NCBI GenBank assembly: GCA_014529385.2 | Contig: CM043953.1 | Coordinates: forward strand, 61,567,872-61,631,871 | DNA: 64,000 nucleotides | Direction of reading: 5' to 3' | DNA from: Adiantum capillus-veneris | Taxonomy: Eukaryota; Streptophyta; Polypodiopsida; Polypodiales; Pteridaceae | In this document: positions 37,843-50,346 of the stretch, piece by piece | Numbering within the stretch: the stretch's first letter is position 1 | Layout of the letters: every line of letters begins with the position of its first letter | Notes under the pieces: model-generated | What the model was told of the DNA's origin: nothing | The model's database searches: none | The model's input: the letters and a program-made list of their open reading frames with translations, nothing else | Program-made: the position numbers and the translations under genes

Positions 37843-38030
37843 TTGTGTGCTCTTGTGACGCTGTTAGCGACGGAAATACACTGGGTTTTTATAACCCCCG
37901 GCGTCGCTAAAACCGTCGCTAACAGCGTCGCTACGAGAGCGTCGCTATATAGCGACGCTCTCACAGAAGAGTATAGCGACGCATATAGCGACGCTACAGA
38001 GCCATAAATAGCGACGCCTGAGATAATATT
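37843..38030. repeat. CACTA subterminal repeat array, left
   Basis: About ten copies of GCGTCGCTA / TAGCGACGC in both orientations (for example 37,902-38,020). In En/Spm such motifs bind the TNPA-type protein; here that role is inferred. Confidence 0.85.
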
Positions 38031-38105
38031 TTTTTGGTGGCAGGGCATTGAATGCCCTGCCACCCATCAACCATATTGTACTTGATTCACTTTTTAAAAA
38101 AAGTG

Positions 38106-38679
38106 TGTGCGCTCCTTGCCGCACTGTCAAAGCAAGGGACTTGCCAATACACCGTATGCGAGCCACAAACGGCTCCAAGCACACAACAAGCCTAAACTAG
38201 CAAGCTCAAGAAAACAAAGGGTGTGTCACTCACCGCTCTACGCTCGCCTTCGTGGTGGATTCCTCGCCGCGATGAAGAAGAAGCTGCAGTCGTGCCGCGC
38301 TCAACCGCTTCGTCGCCGTCGTGCCTTCGTAATGCTCGATCGCACACACACTCTCCCTCTCTCTCTCTCTCACACACACACACACAAGGAGGTGAAGAAG
38401 AAGAAGATGGAGATGGAGCAAGAGCACTCTTCAATTGCACAAATGAGAGAATGAGTAAAAATTAGGTTTAGTTGGCTTTTATAGGAGCTCACCCCATTCA
38501 CACTTGGGCGCCCATGCTTAACCAACTAATCCCTTGAATGTCCAAGTTAAAGTGCGCCTCTCATCGGCGATCACTCTACCTTTCCCTATTGGTCCGACAA
38601 GCCCGGTACCTGACTCTACCAAATACATTATACACGTCCATCGTAGGTGATGGGTGTCCGTGAGCCGTGAGGGTTAACA
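38106..38679 (-). repeat. 3' LTR of the nested non-autonomous element
   Basis: 574 bp, plus-strand ends TGTGCGC and GTTAACA. It differs from its partner at three positions by eye, all transitions. ORFs across it are antisense or CT-repeat artefacts. Confidence 0.92.
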
Positions 38680-38692
38680 TGCCCTCCTTCCT

Positions 38693-40310
38693 GATGTAGA
38701 TTCCGTCCTTGGAAGCTATTGAGTTGAAGCTGGTTCGTCGAGGTGGAAAAGCATTTGAGATGAATGTCCTTAGCCTTCTTCAGTCACTGCAAAATCAAAC
38801 AACATTGGCACAGTAATTGCATTCTCTTAAAAAGCATATGCAGTTTTAGGTAGACACATTGATTGGTAAAAGAATTTCAAACAATTTGTTAGCAATGAAC
38901 ATTAAATTGCAATGTAATCAAATGCATAAACAGATGTAAAGGCAAAAAATTAAACAAGTCTGGGGTCGCTAATATGACGGTCAAAAGGCACTAGAGATCG
39001 AATATTAATACCATGGGTAAGCTTCTTAATTTTCTGTGGTCAATTAAGTTGTTTAATCGCGAGAGCCAAGTATTGATGTTCGAGGGCTGACTAGAGGCTA
39101 TATCTAGAAGACCTTGTAGTTAAGCTACCATAAAAGGAATTTCTCATGAAATCATCGCCTGACTGATTACTTTTTCTTTGACCCCCCAAAGTCTTTTCAC
39201 ATTGATTCAATTATGATGTGTGTGCTTATTTTGTATGCCTTGGGTTTTTTGCTTCTCAAGGAAAAGCGCCCACACTGGGAACCTCTAGGGCTCTAGTACC
39301 ATAGGCGATACATGTGAGTGAAGTACCAAATCAAGCCAAGATTTCTTTTCCAGCTTAAAATTTTACATTTTGGCACTTTGATTTTTTGTTTGTTCATTTT
39401 CAGCATTTTAATTTTGTAACTTTGGGGGGCCATATAACACTGTTACACTCCCCAGGCTCATCACATTAGTAAACTCCCTTTATAATACTTAAGCTAAAGG
39501 TCAATAGGGTTAAGCCCACTAGAAAGCCCTAGTACATTTCATACAATGCTGCCTAAATCGGATTAAGAACCTAAGTAACCATTGTTTATTAGGAAGGCAT
39601 TCCCCATGGTATTAAGAGAAGATTTCTAATACCTAGCTTGGTCAAACTAGCTTAGTCGGACTGCTTGATTTTTACACCTAAACAAGTGATTATGACAAAA
39701 CATTACATTGAATTAAATGTTTGATACTAAGCCAATGCGCTGAATATTATGCTACCAATCACAATCAAAGCAGACAAACATAGATGCAAAAAGATAAGGG
39801 CAATGCTAATGGACAAGAAACACCTGTTTGTGTCGATGGTCGCGCTTGATTTGAAGTGTGAACGAGAGAAAGGTTCCATGAAGGTCCAAATCCTAACCAC
39901 AGCAACACGCTCCTGTACACACTATGAAACACAAACAATACCTCTAGGAGGCACATCAGTGGGAAAAGAGAACTTTGCTAATCTCTCAACTCTAAAACAG
40001 AAACACTCCTATCGTACTAATCTTACCTACCCTCCATCACTCAAGTGATGAGGATCAAAGGTGTTTTATGGCATAGGTTTCTGCTTCACTGTACCAAATG
40101 TGACATGTGTAGGTCTGAGTCAATGTTTTGACTTTAATGTGCATACTCGTTTGCTAATTGCTCTTGCTCTTTATTTTTTTGTTTTTTGTGAGTATAAAGC
40201 TTTATATGTACATTCCCTAAGATTGGAGATTGAGAGGTCAGGGAAAAAGGTTGAGAGGGAAACAAATGAATGATGACTATCAGCAAACACTCCCCCCTTC
40301 CTTGGGTAGA
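38693..40310. other. Non-coding 3' region of the nested element
   Basis: No gene seen on either strand; AT-rich, ending at the purine tract next to the 3' LTR. Confidence 0.5.
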
Positions 40311-41833
40311 TCATACCGTTTGAAATGAGCTTGTCACCCTTTGAAACCAATTGTTCCAGTTGGTAATAGGTGAGGATTTTTGCCAGTAGTTTGTTATTAC
40401 CCTAGGTGCCTTGTCAAGTTGCAACGGTGGTAAGGTACTCTCCCAGGATCGAACTTGAAGTGGTTCATTAGGTGATTCTTGAACACTGGGAGGTGTGGAT
40501 TCTTTTGTAGCTTCATGGAGGTCCACTACTATAGATGGAGGCGGTGTAGAAGCTTTTACCTCTATGGATGTATTACATGAGGAGCTAAAAGCTTCATGGG
40601 ACTCCCCCCTTCCTGAGCTAGGTGGAACAAATCGTTCTTTCTTTGGTACCCAAACTAGCTCGGGAGCGGGTGTGTAACATTCCATGATTTTTCCTTTCCG
40701 CGATTTTCAATTTGTTTTGGAGCCACAGGATTGGGTTTACATGGGCCAGGTGACAGGTAAGAGCACAATCTACGTTTTGGCACCCAGATTTGATCATTTC
40801 CTTGATAGTAGCCTTGGGCTTCCAATAGTCGTTTAGGGATCCACCGCAACATTTTCTTACTTTTCTTGGAGCGAGTGGTACGTTTCTTACAAGGCTTCTG
40901 CTTTTTAGCACTAGTTATGGTCACTAAAGAAGCTTTAGGGACCCACTTGTATGTTTTCTTCGTTACATTAGGATGGTTCTTGTGTGTCTCAAGCTTTCTT
41001 TCAACTACATCAGTTGAAGCTCTAGAGAGTTGGGCTATGGGGACGTATGGTTCAACCTCCTGGACATGCAATGTCTTGGGTTTTATTTCCTTGGGCAATA
41101 TCTCAGGGACTATGGCTTGAGTGGTAGGGCTAAGAGTTGGTTTTTGCGTTGTAACACCCCCAGTCCCCCAATCAATAGTGCATTTGGTGGCTATCATCTA
41201 CGTGCGGCCTAGGTTTATATTACCCTCCATATTTCCAGTAGGCATGACCGAAAAGTCTTGAGCTACCACCCCATTGTCATAACTGACAGAAGTGTGCCAG
41301 ATTCCAAAAACCGTAGTTTTTTTCTTGTTGACACCCTTGACTTGGATAATACTCTCAGATAGAGGTGGCTTCCCTAACTGACACCACACCCCATAGGATA
41401 GCAGATTGTATTTAGCACCCGTGTCCAATAAGGCGTTATATAGCACTTTTCCATAGGCACTATTTAACTCAATGGGGTATCGTAGAGGTGTGTCAGAGTC
41501 CAACCCATCCTCTTCGTGTGCTTCATTTGCATCAGGTTCCGAGCGAGTAGCTCTACCTAATGTTTCCATGAAACGGCTAAACATACTAGTACTAGGCTGT
41601 GGAGCTTCGGGAGGTGCATGGCCTTCTCTCTCAGTGTTTTGGTTAGGGTATGCTTCCATGATTTCTGAGTCGGAGGAGGAATCACTAGCGGCTATTTTAG
41701 GGTCTTGGGTGGTGCTACCTTGTGTCCCCGCTGAGGGTCTAGAGCTTATCGTGGATGGGTAAGGGGTGTCCGTATGAACAGAGGCACCCTCAATATGCTC
41801 GTGTTCTAGCACCCGCCCAGAGCGTAAGTGCAT
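40311..41833 (-). pseudogene. Gag/protease-like ORF with W-[VI]-P-K repeats, broken
   Basis: It starts MHLRSGRVLEHEH at 41,833. An acidic Ser/Pro-rich region is followed by a retropepsin-like domain (ALLDTGAKYNLLSYGVW, then GNINLGRT). An in-frame TAG at 41,200-41,198 sits where such domains have a Trp before MIA, so it is probably a G-to-A nonsense. The frame continues as MIATKCTIDWG to about 40,655 and resumes one frame over to TAG-type stop at 40,311. Four spaced motifs follow one another: YKWVPK, LRWIPK, QIWVPK and LVWVPK, the last in the shifted frame. No RT follows. It likely supplied particle or accessory protein for a non-autonomous element. Confidence 0.6.
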
Positions 41834-42214
41834 GTGCTTTTGATACCCTAAGGTGTCAAAAAGCTGCTCTAGGAGGCCTTGTGACTAGTTTTTAGCGTGT
41901 TTTTTGTTTGTTTTTTTGCTAGATTTTTTAGAGCGTGTCGTGGAATGGGCCGTGTGATAGCTCAAAACGAGCGTATCGGTCAGAGGGTCGTGCCGTGCTT
42001 TACAGCCCTCCGTTTGGTCACTCTATGCCTTCGGAATCCCTAAAACTGTCAATTTCCAGTAGGGAACTAGGCCCAAACTAGAAAGTCTAAGGGTGCAAGT
42101 GGGAAGAGAAAGGAGGAGAGTGGAGGACTTGTCCCACATGCTCTCATTCTCTCTTGAGGGAGTAGGGTATATATATAAGAGTGAGTCTAGTATATATCAT
42201 AGGACTGAGGACTG

Positions 42215-42265
42215 AGGCCTGGGCCTGGGCCTGGGCCTGGGCCTGGGCCTGGGCTTGGGCTTGGG
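42215..42265. repeat. GGGCCT hexanucleotide repeat
   Basis: About eight units (gggcct, the last ones gggctt) in the leader between primer site and ORF. Confidence 0.9.
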
Positions 42266-42314
42266 AAAATGATCCCGATCTATCTTCTATCTTTTTTTTT
42301 TTTTTAATGCGGAA

Positions 42315-42495
42315 AATACAGAAATTGAAAAAAATGCAGAAATTGCAGAAATTGCAAAAAAAACGCAGAAACTGCAGAAAATGCAGAAAAAACGCAGAAA
42401 CTGCAGAAAATTGCAGAAATTGAAAACACCGAACTTGAAAATGCAGAAATTGCAGAAATTGAAAAAACGCAGACAATAGCAGAAATTGAAACTTG
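42315..42495. repeat. Degenerate GCAGAAATT minisatellite
   Basis: Many copies of a 9-12 bp unit (gcagaaatt, gcagaaactgc, gcagaaaa) in the leader of the nested element. Confidence 0.85.
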
Positions 42496-42617
42496 ACAGC
42501 AATTGCAGAAGACGCAAAAAACAGAAATCTTCCACACACTCCTTCCCTGCCTTTCCTATGATAGAAATTGCACCACAAGGAAGCGTAAAGTGCTAACCGA
42601 GCTTAGTGTAGGGCATA

Positions 42618-42635
42618 TCCCCGGCAACGGCGCCA
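42618..42635 (-). other. Primer binding site, tRNA-Asp type
   Basis: The minus strand reads TGGCGCCGTTGCCGGGGA four bases after the 5' LTR, the sequence found in plant Athila/Tat-type gypsy elements. Confidence 0.8.
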
Positions 42636-42639
42636 AAAA

Positions 42640-43213
42640 TGTGCGCTCCTTGCCGCACTGTCGAAGCAAGGGACTTGCCAATACACCGTATGCGAGCCAC
42701 AAACGGCTCCAAGCACACAACAAGCCTAAACTAGCAAGCTCAAGAAAACAAAGGGTGTGTCACTCACCGCTCTACGCTCGCCTTCGTGGTGGATTCCTCG
42801 CCGCGATGAAGAAGAAGCTGCAGTCGTGCTGCGCTCAACCGCTTCGTCGCCATCGTGCCTTCGTAATGCTCGATCGCACACACACTCTCCCTCTCTCTCT
42901 CTCTCACACACACACACACAAGGAGGTGAAGAAGAAGAAGATGGAGATGGAGCAAGAGCACTCTTCAATTGCACAAATGAGAGAATGAGTAAAAATTAGG
43001 TTTAGTTGGCTTTTATAGGAGCTCACCCCATTCACACTTGGGCGCCCATGCTTAACCAACTAATCCCTTGAATGTCCAAGTTAAAGTGCGCCTCTCATCG
43101 GCGATCACTCTACCTTTCCCTATTGGTCCGACAAGCCCGGTACCTGACTCTACCAAATACATTATACACGTCCATCGTAGGTGATGGGTGTCCGTGAGCC
43201 GTGAGGGTTAACA
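42640..43213 (-). repeat. 5' LTR of the nested non-autonomous element
   Basis: Partner of 38,106-38,679, same length. It carries a minus-strand TATAAAA at 43,017-43,011 and a CT/CA microsatellite downstream of it. Confidence 0.92.
43011..43017 (-). promoter_or_regulatory. LTR TATA box of the nested element
   Basis: The minus strand reads TATAAAA about 370 bases before the LTR end; it is duplicated at 38,477-38,483 in the other LTR. Confidence 0.55.
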
Positions 43214-43495
43214 AAGTGCAAAGGTAGATAATAGACCCAAAATAGTCACCCACAAGACGCATTGTTTGCAAAATTGACAATTGTACACATCATAGGCAAA
43301 CTGAATTGATTGGCAAATGTAATAATGACAATTGTACAACATCATAGGCATAAAGAATTGATTGGCAAAAGGAATTGCGGTGACAAATGTAATAATATAC
43401 ATGGTTCAAAAAGACGTATAAAATCCGTCTCATGATACATAAGCTATGAGAAACCCTAAACTAATGCTATCTAGCTACGGCTAAACTGACGTCGT

Positions 43496-44809
43496 CTAAT
43501 CAGACGTCTCATCGCGTCCAAGCGGCGTATCTGTCGGATTCTGCAAAAAAAGACAATAAGACAGTTTTTAGTAAATATAAACATATAACGACATTTATAA
43601 AACAATACAAAAAATAAAAAAGAGTAAACCCTAATACTAACCATGCCGCCGCGAGAATTGAGAATGTCCATCAGGGCGTTTAAGCCCTTCCTGCCTGCGT
43701 ACTCGCGCTCGTACGGTGTGGGATCACGTCCTGTCATCGACCACTGTCAAAACATACAAAGATTTCATTATGTTAGAACTAAAAAACTCATAAACCCTAA
43801 ACTATCGAACATGCATAAAGAGCAATGTGAAAAGACTTACAAAATCGGCCTCAAATGATGCCCATCCACCGCTCCCCAAGTGGTGCGAGCTCCCTGCCTC
43901 TACTCGCGCTCTGGCTGCATCCTTTTGTTGCTTCCACTTGTCGGGATTCTCGCGCGCTGCTTTCTTCGCATTCTTCCAATCTTCTTTGGCCAGCCAATCT
44001 GGCCTATTCCACCCATTCTTGATTGCTTTTTGCACTTCGGAACGCTTGTGTTTGCAGTATTCGCGCATTCGAATCTTCATCAGGTCTTCATTGAAGCGCT
44101 GATCCCGTGTTGGAACGGGAAACTCATCATGAAGTATGCTGATGACTCTGTTTTTTAAATCACTTGGTACTTCACTCCATTTGTTTAGTATATAGTGTCT
44201 AAACAGCTGAGAGCAAAGACCACGCATGCGCGAGATCACCTTCTTGCCGTCATCATCCATGATGATGCCGCCGCTGATGTCGACGGAGTAAGGCAAGCCC
44301 TCTGGCCGGTGACGCGTGAACCTGGGTGTCCCGGCAGGGGTCTCTAGCGGCGTGTCGATGGGGGTACGGACGTCAGGTGTCTCCACCGGCGTCTGGGCGC
44401 CGAAGCGAGGAGTGTCGAGTGGGGTGGCTCCTGGCGGAGCAGGTAGAGGTGTGTAGCTTCTAGGAACAGTCAGCCGTGCAAAACCTGGCGTAGATGGCGA
44501 TGCTGTGGCTGGTGTGGGGGCGGGCAAAGAAGGGGAGGGTAAAGAGCCTCGTCGAACACGAGGCGGTGTGGAGGCATCGGTGGCGGAATCCCCACAACAA
44601 CCGCCACCGCCACCACTAGAGCGCCGGTGTCTAGACGAGTGTGACGCTCGTCTCGTCGACGCCGAAGCTTCAGAGCGCGCCGAATGCTCCGAAAGAGAGG
44701 GAGATGCGGATGGTGTAGGAACGCGCGATGATGCGCCAGAGCGATGACGCTCCACGTACCACTGTCTCTGCTGCGGTGACAAAGAAGAAAGAAACTCCTC
44801 ATCATCCAT
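43496..44809 (-). CDS. TNPA-like second CACTA protein (plant transposase Ptta/En/Spm type)
   Basis: Three exons join in phase: 44,809-43,841, 43,743-43,642 and 43,540-43,496, with GT-AG introns of about 97-101 bp, giving about 371 residues. The start MDDEEFLSSLSPQQRQWY is chosen because upstream codons look like intron or leader and a tgcag precedes it. The Ser/Pro-rich N-terminal half has RFGAQTPVETPDVRTPIDTP-type repeats. The C-terminal half is typical of the Ptta/En/Spm family (REYCKHKRSEVQKAIKNGW, ENPDKWKQQKDAARARVEAG, SSHHLGSGGWASFEADF, then TGRDPTPYEREYAGRKG). In En/Spm this protein binds subterminal repeats and helps the main transposase. All exons look open, so it may be functional. 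Confidence 0.85.
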
Positions 44810-45081
44810 ACCTGCATTAAACACACGAATATTTAAACTTAATATTGAATGAATAGAGTAGACAATGACGCAAAGACCATTAAATACAATGACGTAATGA
44901 CGCATATAAATACAATGACGCAATGAATCGAGTGATAGAAGAGGCAAGTCGAAAACTCAGAATTTTCAATCAAAAGATGTGAGCGCGAGTAGAAAAGAGC
45001 GTTACACACCATGGAAGCTACTTAGAGAGCCAGAGCTTTTACAGCACGGAGCAAAATTGTTCAAATACAATATTTGTGGCT

Positions 45082-48000
45082 TTAAGAGATCTCTCTCTCA
45101 TCCTCGCATAACTCAGCATAACTTCCTATATCTATATAGAGTTCTCCGTTTAAACACATATCCTCTGTTTCATTTTGTAGCTCCTCTGCATGCACCCCAT
45201 ATAGAGTAGTAGCATCTTGATGCTCGTCTGGCACCACCGCAGCGGCTTCTGATTGAGCATCTTCTCTGATCTCCTCCATTGATGTTGTTGTGATTGGCAC
45301 ATGGTAGCCTTCATACGTCCTTGCACTACGAGGGGCTACCTGTATGACGTACCACCAGTTTGATGTAGACTTTGTAGGATGAAATACTACCTGCCAGAGC
45401 CACATAACTTACATGAGAGCTTTCAAGCACATAACTTGTAAAAGGGGGATGTTAACTATTTATATACTTACTTGTTCACAATGCTCGGGTAATACGAAAG
45501 TGTCTCTTAGGTCAGTCCATTTCTTAGTAGAATCCACCTCAAGAAAACCAGACTCTCCTCTACGCACAGTAGCGTTTCGACCCTCCATGATTATCTTGAA
45601 CCATTGCACGTCGAACAAGTCGACAAAAAATCCTCTGTAATCGATCCTCAAAATCTCTTGCAGCGTGCCGAAGTAAGTGAGTTCCGCCACCACGGGATCT
45701 GCATCAGAGGAACGTCGTCGACTAGACTGTTCAAATTTTGCCATGATTCCACAATCTTGAGTAAAACGCTTTTTGTCGATTCGTTCCACCCTAAAATGTC
45801 GACCTTTACACCATGCTGCTGTGTATCACTTATACTACAACGAACAAAGATTATGAGTGGCCGTTCAAACGTTTATAAATAAAGTCACTTGCTAGTCGTA
45901 CATTGCAAACTTACCTTGGTCGCGCAACCCCGAGAGTACTCCCACTCTTCTTCAGTCACTTCATCACCGCATTGTTGTGCGCTTTTCAATTGGTTGTGCA
46001 ACCATCTTAAGCTCATGAAGGTTGGTAGGCTCTCTAGAACCGCTGGATAGTGCATCGGTGGTCGTCTTCCCCGTCTCCACTCGATTCGTGCCCTTTTTCG
46101 CTCTTGCTTTGCATCCTCATATTGTGAAATCCACTTTTGCATCACTGGATTGTGAAGCATGCAAAATCGGTTGATTTTAGCCTCTAGATCTTCCGTCATC
46201 TTCTTCTCAACACCGAGATTGCACATGACAATCCCAGATATGCGCTCATCATCTATGGTTTGCCATAGCATGTCCCGGGATTTATCAAATCCTTCTAGCC
46301 ACTCTCCAATGTACACTAGGGACTCTGATACCAACCAACCTTCTGCCATGCTACCCTCCGGACGTGCCTTTTGACGCACATATCCCTTAAGCGTTTTCAT
46401 GAAACGCTCTAACAAGAACATCCATCTGGAATGAACTGTGCCAGCTATTTCCACCTCATCAACTATGTGAACAAGAAGATGCACCTGAATGGTTAGTATT
46501 GTAGTAGGAAAATGTTTCTCAAACATGCACACAAGCTCCGCAGCATTTAGTTTGGCGAATGGTATGGAGTCTACGTCGATCTTCTTTTGTGAGATCCATT
46601 GCACCAGCTTTGCAAGTTTGTAGATTGTGTTACGGATGTCGAGAGACAAACATCCCTCAATGGCAACCGGTAAAATAAACTGTAAAGTATGTGCAACAAT
46701 GATATTAAAGTCCACATTTTATGCAATGATATTAAAGTCCACTATGAACGTACCTGACACATTTTATGCCAATCGTGTGACTTCAAACCGGTAAGCTTTC
46801 CTTCTTTAGTAAAACACGTTCGGAGCGAGTGCATTACGCCAGTGGGGGTCCGCAAAGATCGAATGGCCTCTTTTACTTTGCGTTCTTGGGCTCCTGTGAA
46901 AATCCATGGTGCTTTAGGAAGTTTTATCGATCCATCAAACGCTGTTTGCGGCCAATATTGCTCCATACGATCCACATTTCTAAGGTCAACTCTGGCTCCC
47001 AAAGTATCTTTCTTGCCGGTCAAATGGTCCCATAGTAGATTACCCACATTCTTGAATATGTGCATTGGATCGAGCAAGTGATTGATCACGAGTCGGGGCC
47101 AGTATGGTAACTCGTACCATAGAGATAGTCTCTTCATCCCTGGAGGCAATCCGTCATCGCACATCTCCTTCTGCTCTAACCATGCTTGTGCAGACATCCT
47201 TGGTGGCTCTCTTCCCAAAAAGCCGTCGCGTAACACATGATTCTCCGGAAGATACGCTTGATGACCTTCGTAGATTTGCTTCTTCAGTGAGGGTGCCCTA
47301 CGTGCATTCAGTCTAGGTCCACATGTGACACATGCTCTGTATCCGCTTGTTTGAATCCCTGCATGTATACACATGATAATAGATCAACTATGGGGAAAAA
47401 CAAGATTTACAGTGTCTGAGTGAGGAGTGTCAATAGATCACCTGAGCATTCTGTTAGCCCGGGATAGTCATGCATGGTCCACATTAGAATACCTCTGATC
47501 AAAGCATTCCGTCGTCCTGTGTGTCGGCTCATATCCACCACCTCTATGCCAATCCACAATTGTTGTAGCTCTTCCAATAGTGGACGAAGATACACATCCA
47601 TATTCCCCACTTTATATCGCCCTGGCACAATCAAGCTTAGCCATAGGTGCCCCTTCTTCGTAGTCAACCACGGGGGAATGTTGTAGTTGACGATGACAAC
47701 GGGCCATACACTGTAAGATGTTGATCTTTGACCAAATGGATTTACGCCATCCATAGCCAGGCCTAAGCGCAAATTTCGAGCTTCCCTAGGAAAATCCGAC
47801 CATGTTCCATCTATATGTTTCCAGGCTGCGCAATCTGCAGGAATTCGTAGCACACCATCCGAAGATTTATTCTCCTCATGCCATGATGCTAGGGCGGCCA
47901 TGGACTTACATTCGAAGAAATGCTTGATGCGAGGAAGCAAAGGAAAATGTCGCAAAACCTTTTGTGGAATTTTTGTCCCGTGGAGATCTACTCGATATCT

Positions 48001-48810
48001 TTCGGAATCACATTTCGGACACTTCTCCATGTCTGTGTATTCCCCTCTGAAAAGAATGCAGTCATTAGGACAAGCGTGGATAGAATTGTAATCCATCCCC
48101 AAGTTTCGCAAAATCTTTCTTGCTTCATCTCGGGAATCTAGCATCACATTGTCAGCTGGTAGAATGTGCTCTTTCAGCAATCTACACAACATAAAAATAT
48201 GATACAGTCGTGTAAAAATCTATCAGATCATTATACATTTAGAGTTCTATTAAAGTAAACTAATTGTAATAGATCACCTGAAAAGCGCTGTGACGCTAGT
48301 GTCACTCCATCCAAACTTTGCCTGCATGTTGAGAAGAACCAGGAGTGCTTTCGATCTAGACATACGTGCTCCATTATACAATGACGTATCGGCTGCACTT
48401 TTCATATCATCATAGATAAGCCTTTCTGAATCCATGATCGTCTCGATCATTTCATCAATCTCGGGCTCAAACATTGCCTCGTTGGGAATGTGCTCTGCAT
48501 GATCATCCCCCGAGCTGTCAGAGGCTACATCTTGTGGCCTCACATATGCTGCTTGACCAAAGCGCCTGCGAATACGTCTATTGGGTTGCAAGATTGCTGC
48601 TTGTTGGCCAGCGTCAGAGTCCGACGAGTTATAATTGGCAACAACTCGATCTATAATAGATGGATCGAACTCGCCAAATTCGCGGACGTGCTGCAAAGAA
48701 ACACGTCTTGTCCGTCGCACAGCATGCTTGCATTGATTACAAGGACATAAGACCCTCGTTGAGAGATAGGTGTTTCGGTTGGACGGTCCCACATCCTCGT
48801 CGCTACTCAT
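45082..48810 (-). CDS. TNP2-type CACTA transposase (TNPD-like)
   Basis: Cuts and joins the element's CACTA ends. Inferred exons on the minus strand: 48,810-48,278, 48,181-47,442, 47,358-46,754, 46,679-45,915, about 45,818-45,472 and 45,390-45,082. Exons 1-4 join in phase to 881 codons. Features in order: Cys-rich start (RVLCPCNQCKHAVRRT, transposase-associated type), TNP2 core (SIHACPNDCILFRGEY, CPKCDSERY, VIVNYNIPPWL, MWTMHDYPGLTECS, CVTCGPRL), a DUF4218-like part (FILPVAIEGCL, HSRWMFLLERFMKTLKGYVR) and a DUF4216-like end (DLFDVQWFKI, VFHPTKSTSNWWYVIQVAPRS). The exon 4 to 5 junction does not keep phase with either visible AG, so a micro-exon or a small frameshift is likely. Transcribed toward the TNPA-like gene. 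Confidence 0.85.
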
Positions 48811-48872
48811 AATGAGGATAAAAAACTTATAACCTGGACAACAAATTTAATATTCTATTGGCATTCTTTGTC

Positions 48873-48875
<3 letters not shown>

Positions 48876-48951
<76 letters not shown>
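48876..48951. repeat. TC microsatellite upstream of the transposase gene
   Basis: A pure (TC)n tract of about 38 units, 65 bases upstream of the transposase ATG on the minus strand, in its likely leader or promoter. Confidence 0.95.
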
Positions 48952-48952
<1 letters not shown>

Positions 48953-48959
48953 ACCTCAC

Positions 48960-50096
48960 ATTCTCTAGTCATGTCCAATCCCCGCACACCTCGGTCTAGA
49001 GGTGCACGGAGATCAGAACCACCGGGTTATAATCTCGTCTTTATTGGCCAATACCTATATTTGTGGGTACAAGAAATCTACACACCCACGTCTACATGAT
49101 ACTGCATGTAGTGGACAAAATCCCTTTGCCTCTTCTCTAGCTGTAGCACTTCACTTCATCTTAACATCTTTTCACTGTTCGTCTAACTCTAAACCCTAAA
49201 CCGTAAGTAATTCTTGCGTGGACTCGATCTAACGTAAATAAGCGTAAATCTAAATAAACGTAAATCTAACTGAAAATAAAGCTAAATCTAATTTAACGTA
49301 AGTCTAATGACTAGAGGTTGTCTAGATGGTCATTGTGTCGGGGATGTAGTGACTCTTGCCGCCTTGAAGATCCACCTTCTTCCCTATCTTCTGAAGACAT
49401 TTCACCAGTACTTTTGGATCGACGGAGCCCACCATGAGTGAAGGCAGCAATACCCTATATTCCATTGAGGGCTTTCTTCACCCGCTTCATGCAGGCATTG
49501 CAGTCTATGGAGACCCGCATCTAATCTAATATAACGTAAATCTAAATCTAGCTTAAATAAACGTAAATCTAGTTAAAAATAAACCTAAATCTAATTTAAT
49601 GTAAGTCTACATATAACCTAATCTTTAACGTCTTTTAAGATAGTTTCCTACGACGTTATAACTCTCTTCTTCCTGTGTGTGTGCGCGTGTGTGGATGTGT
49701 GTGCCAATAAAAAGAGATAAATGGTATAACCTTTCTATCACCCATGCCAAGTATGATAGATTGATTATTCCATTTCCCTCTTGAATAATAGGTCTTCAGT
49801 TCAACTCCTCGTCGGCTAGATCTTTAGGTCTTTTAATTTAAATTAGTTTCCTACGACGCTCCCTTAGTTTCTCTTTCTTTCTCTCTCAATGTGTGTGCGT
49901 TTTTTTGGATCGTATGCATGTTTTCTTTCTCTTTTCCTCTCTCAATGTGTGCGTTTTTTGTTTATGCATGTTCTCTCTCTCTTTTCCTCTCTCAATGCGT
50001 GCGTTTTTTGTTTATGCATGCTCTCTCTCTCTTTTTCTCTCTCAATGTGTGTGTGCATTCTTTGTTTATGTATGTGTGTGCGTTTTTGTTTTTGTT

Positions 50097-50148
<52 letters not shown>

Positions 50149-50264
50149 AACACTATGTGTGTGTGTATGTGTGTGTGTGAGAGAGAGAGAGAGGGAGAGA
50201 GAAAGAGGGGAAGGGAACATGAGAATGAGGAGAGGGAAGGAGCATACCTGGCTCTCCTTCCTCT

Positions 50265-50303
<39 letters not shown>

Positions 50304-50305
50304 AG

Positions 50306-50346
<41 letters not shown>

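Larger units (their letters stand above)
38106..43213 (-). mobile_element. Small LTR retroelement without RT or integrase, nested in the CACTA
   Basis: Two 574-bp LTRs (38,106-38,679 and 42,640-43,213) are flanked by AAGTG at 38,101-38,105 and 43,214-43,218. The minus-strand order is 5' LTR, tRNA-Asp-type primer site, gag/protease-like ORF, non-coding stretch, purine tract aggaaggagggca, 3' LTR. It is 5,108 bp long. No RT, RNase H or integrase motif is seen, so it is non-autonomous (LARD-like) and needs another element's enzymes, perhaps an Athila/Tat-type gypsy given the primer site. Confidence 0.92.

Noticed and set aside
38192-38465. Short ORFs in the LTRs of the nested element (also 42,726-42,999)
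   Set aside because: They are present in both LTRs on both strands and cross CT/CA repeats; explained by LTR sequence.
42144-42578. Minus-strand ORFs rich in FCNFC-type words
   Set aside because: Generated by the GCAGAAATT minisatellite and GGGCCT repeat in the leader of the nested element.
43802-44947. TNPA-like protein starting at 44,947
   Set aside because: The first 46 codons are hydrophobic intron- or leader-like sequence, and a tgcag lies just before the MDDEEF start at 44,809, which I chose instead.
49889-50346. Three overlapping ORFs of 95-151 codons
   Set aside because: Cys/Val/Phe/Ser-rich products of CT and GT simple repeats in the CACTA non-coding region.
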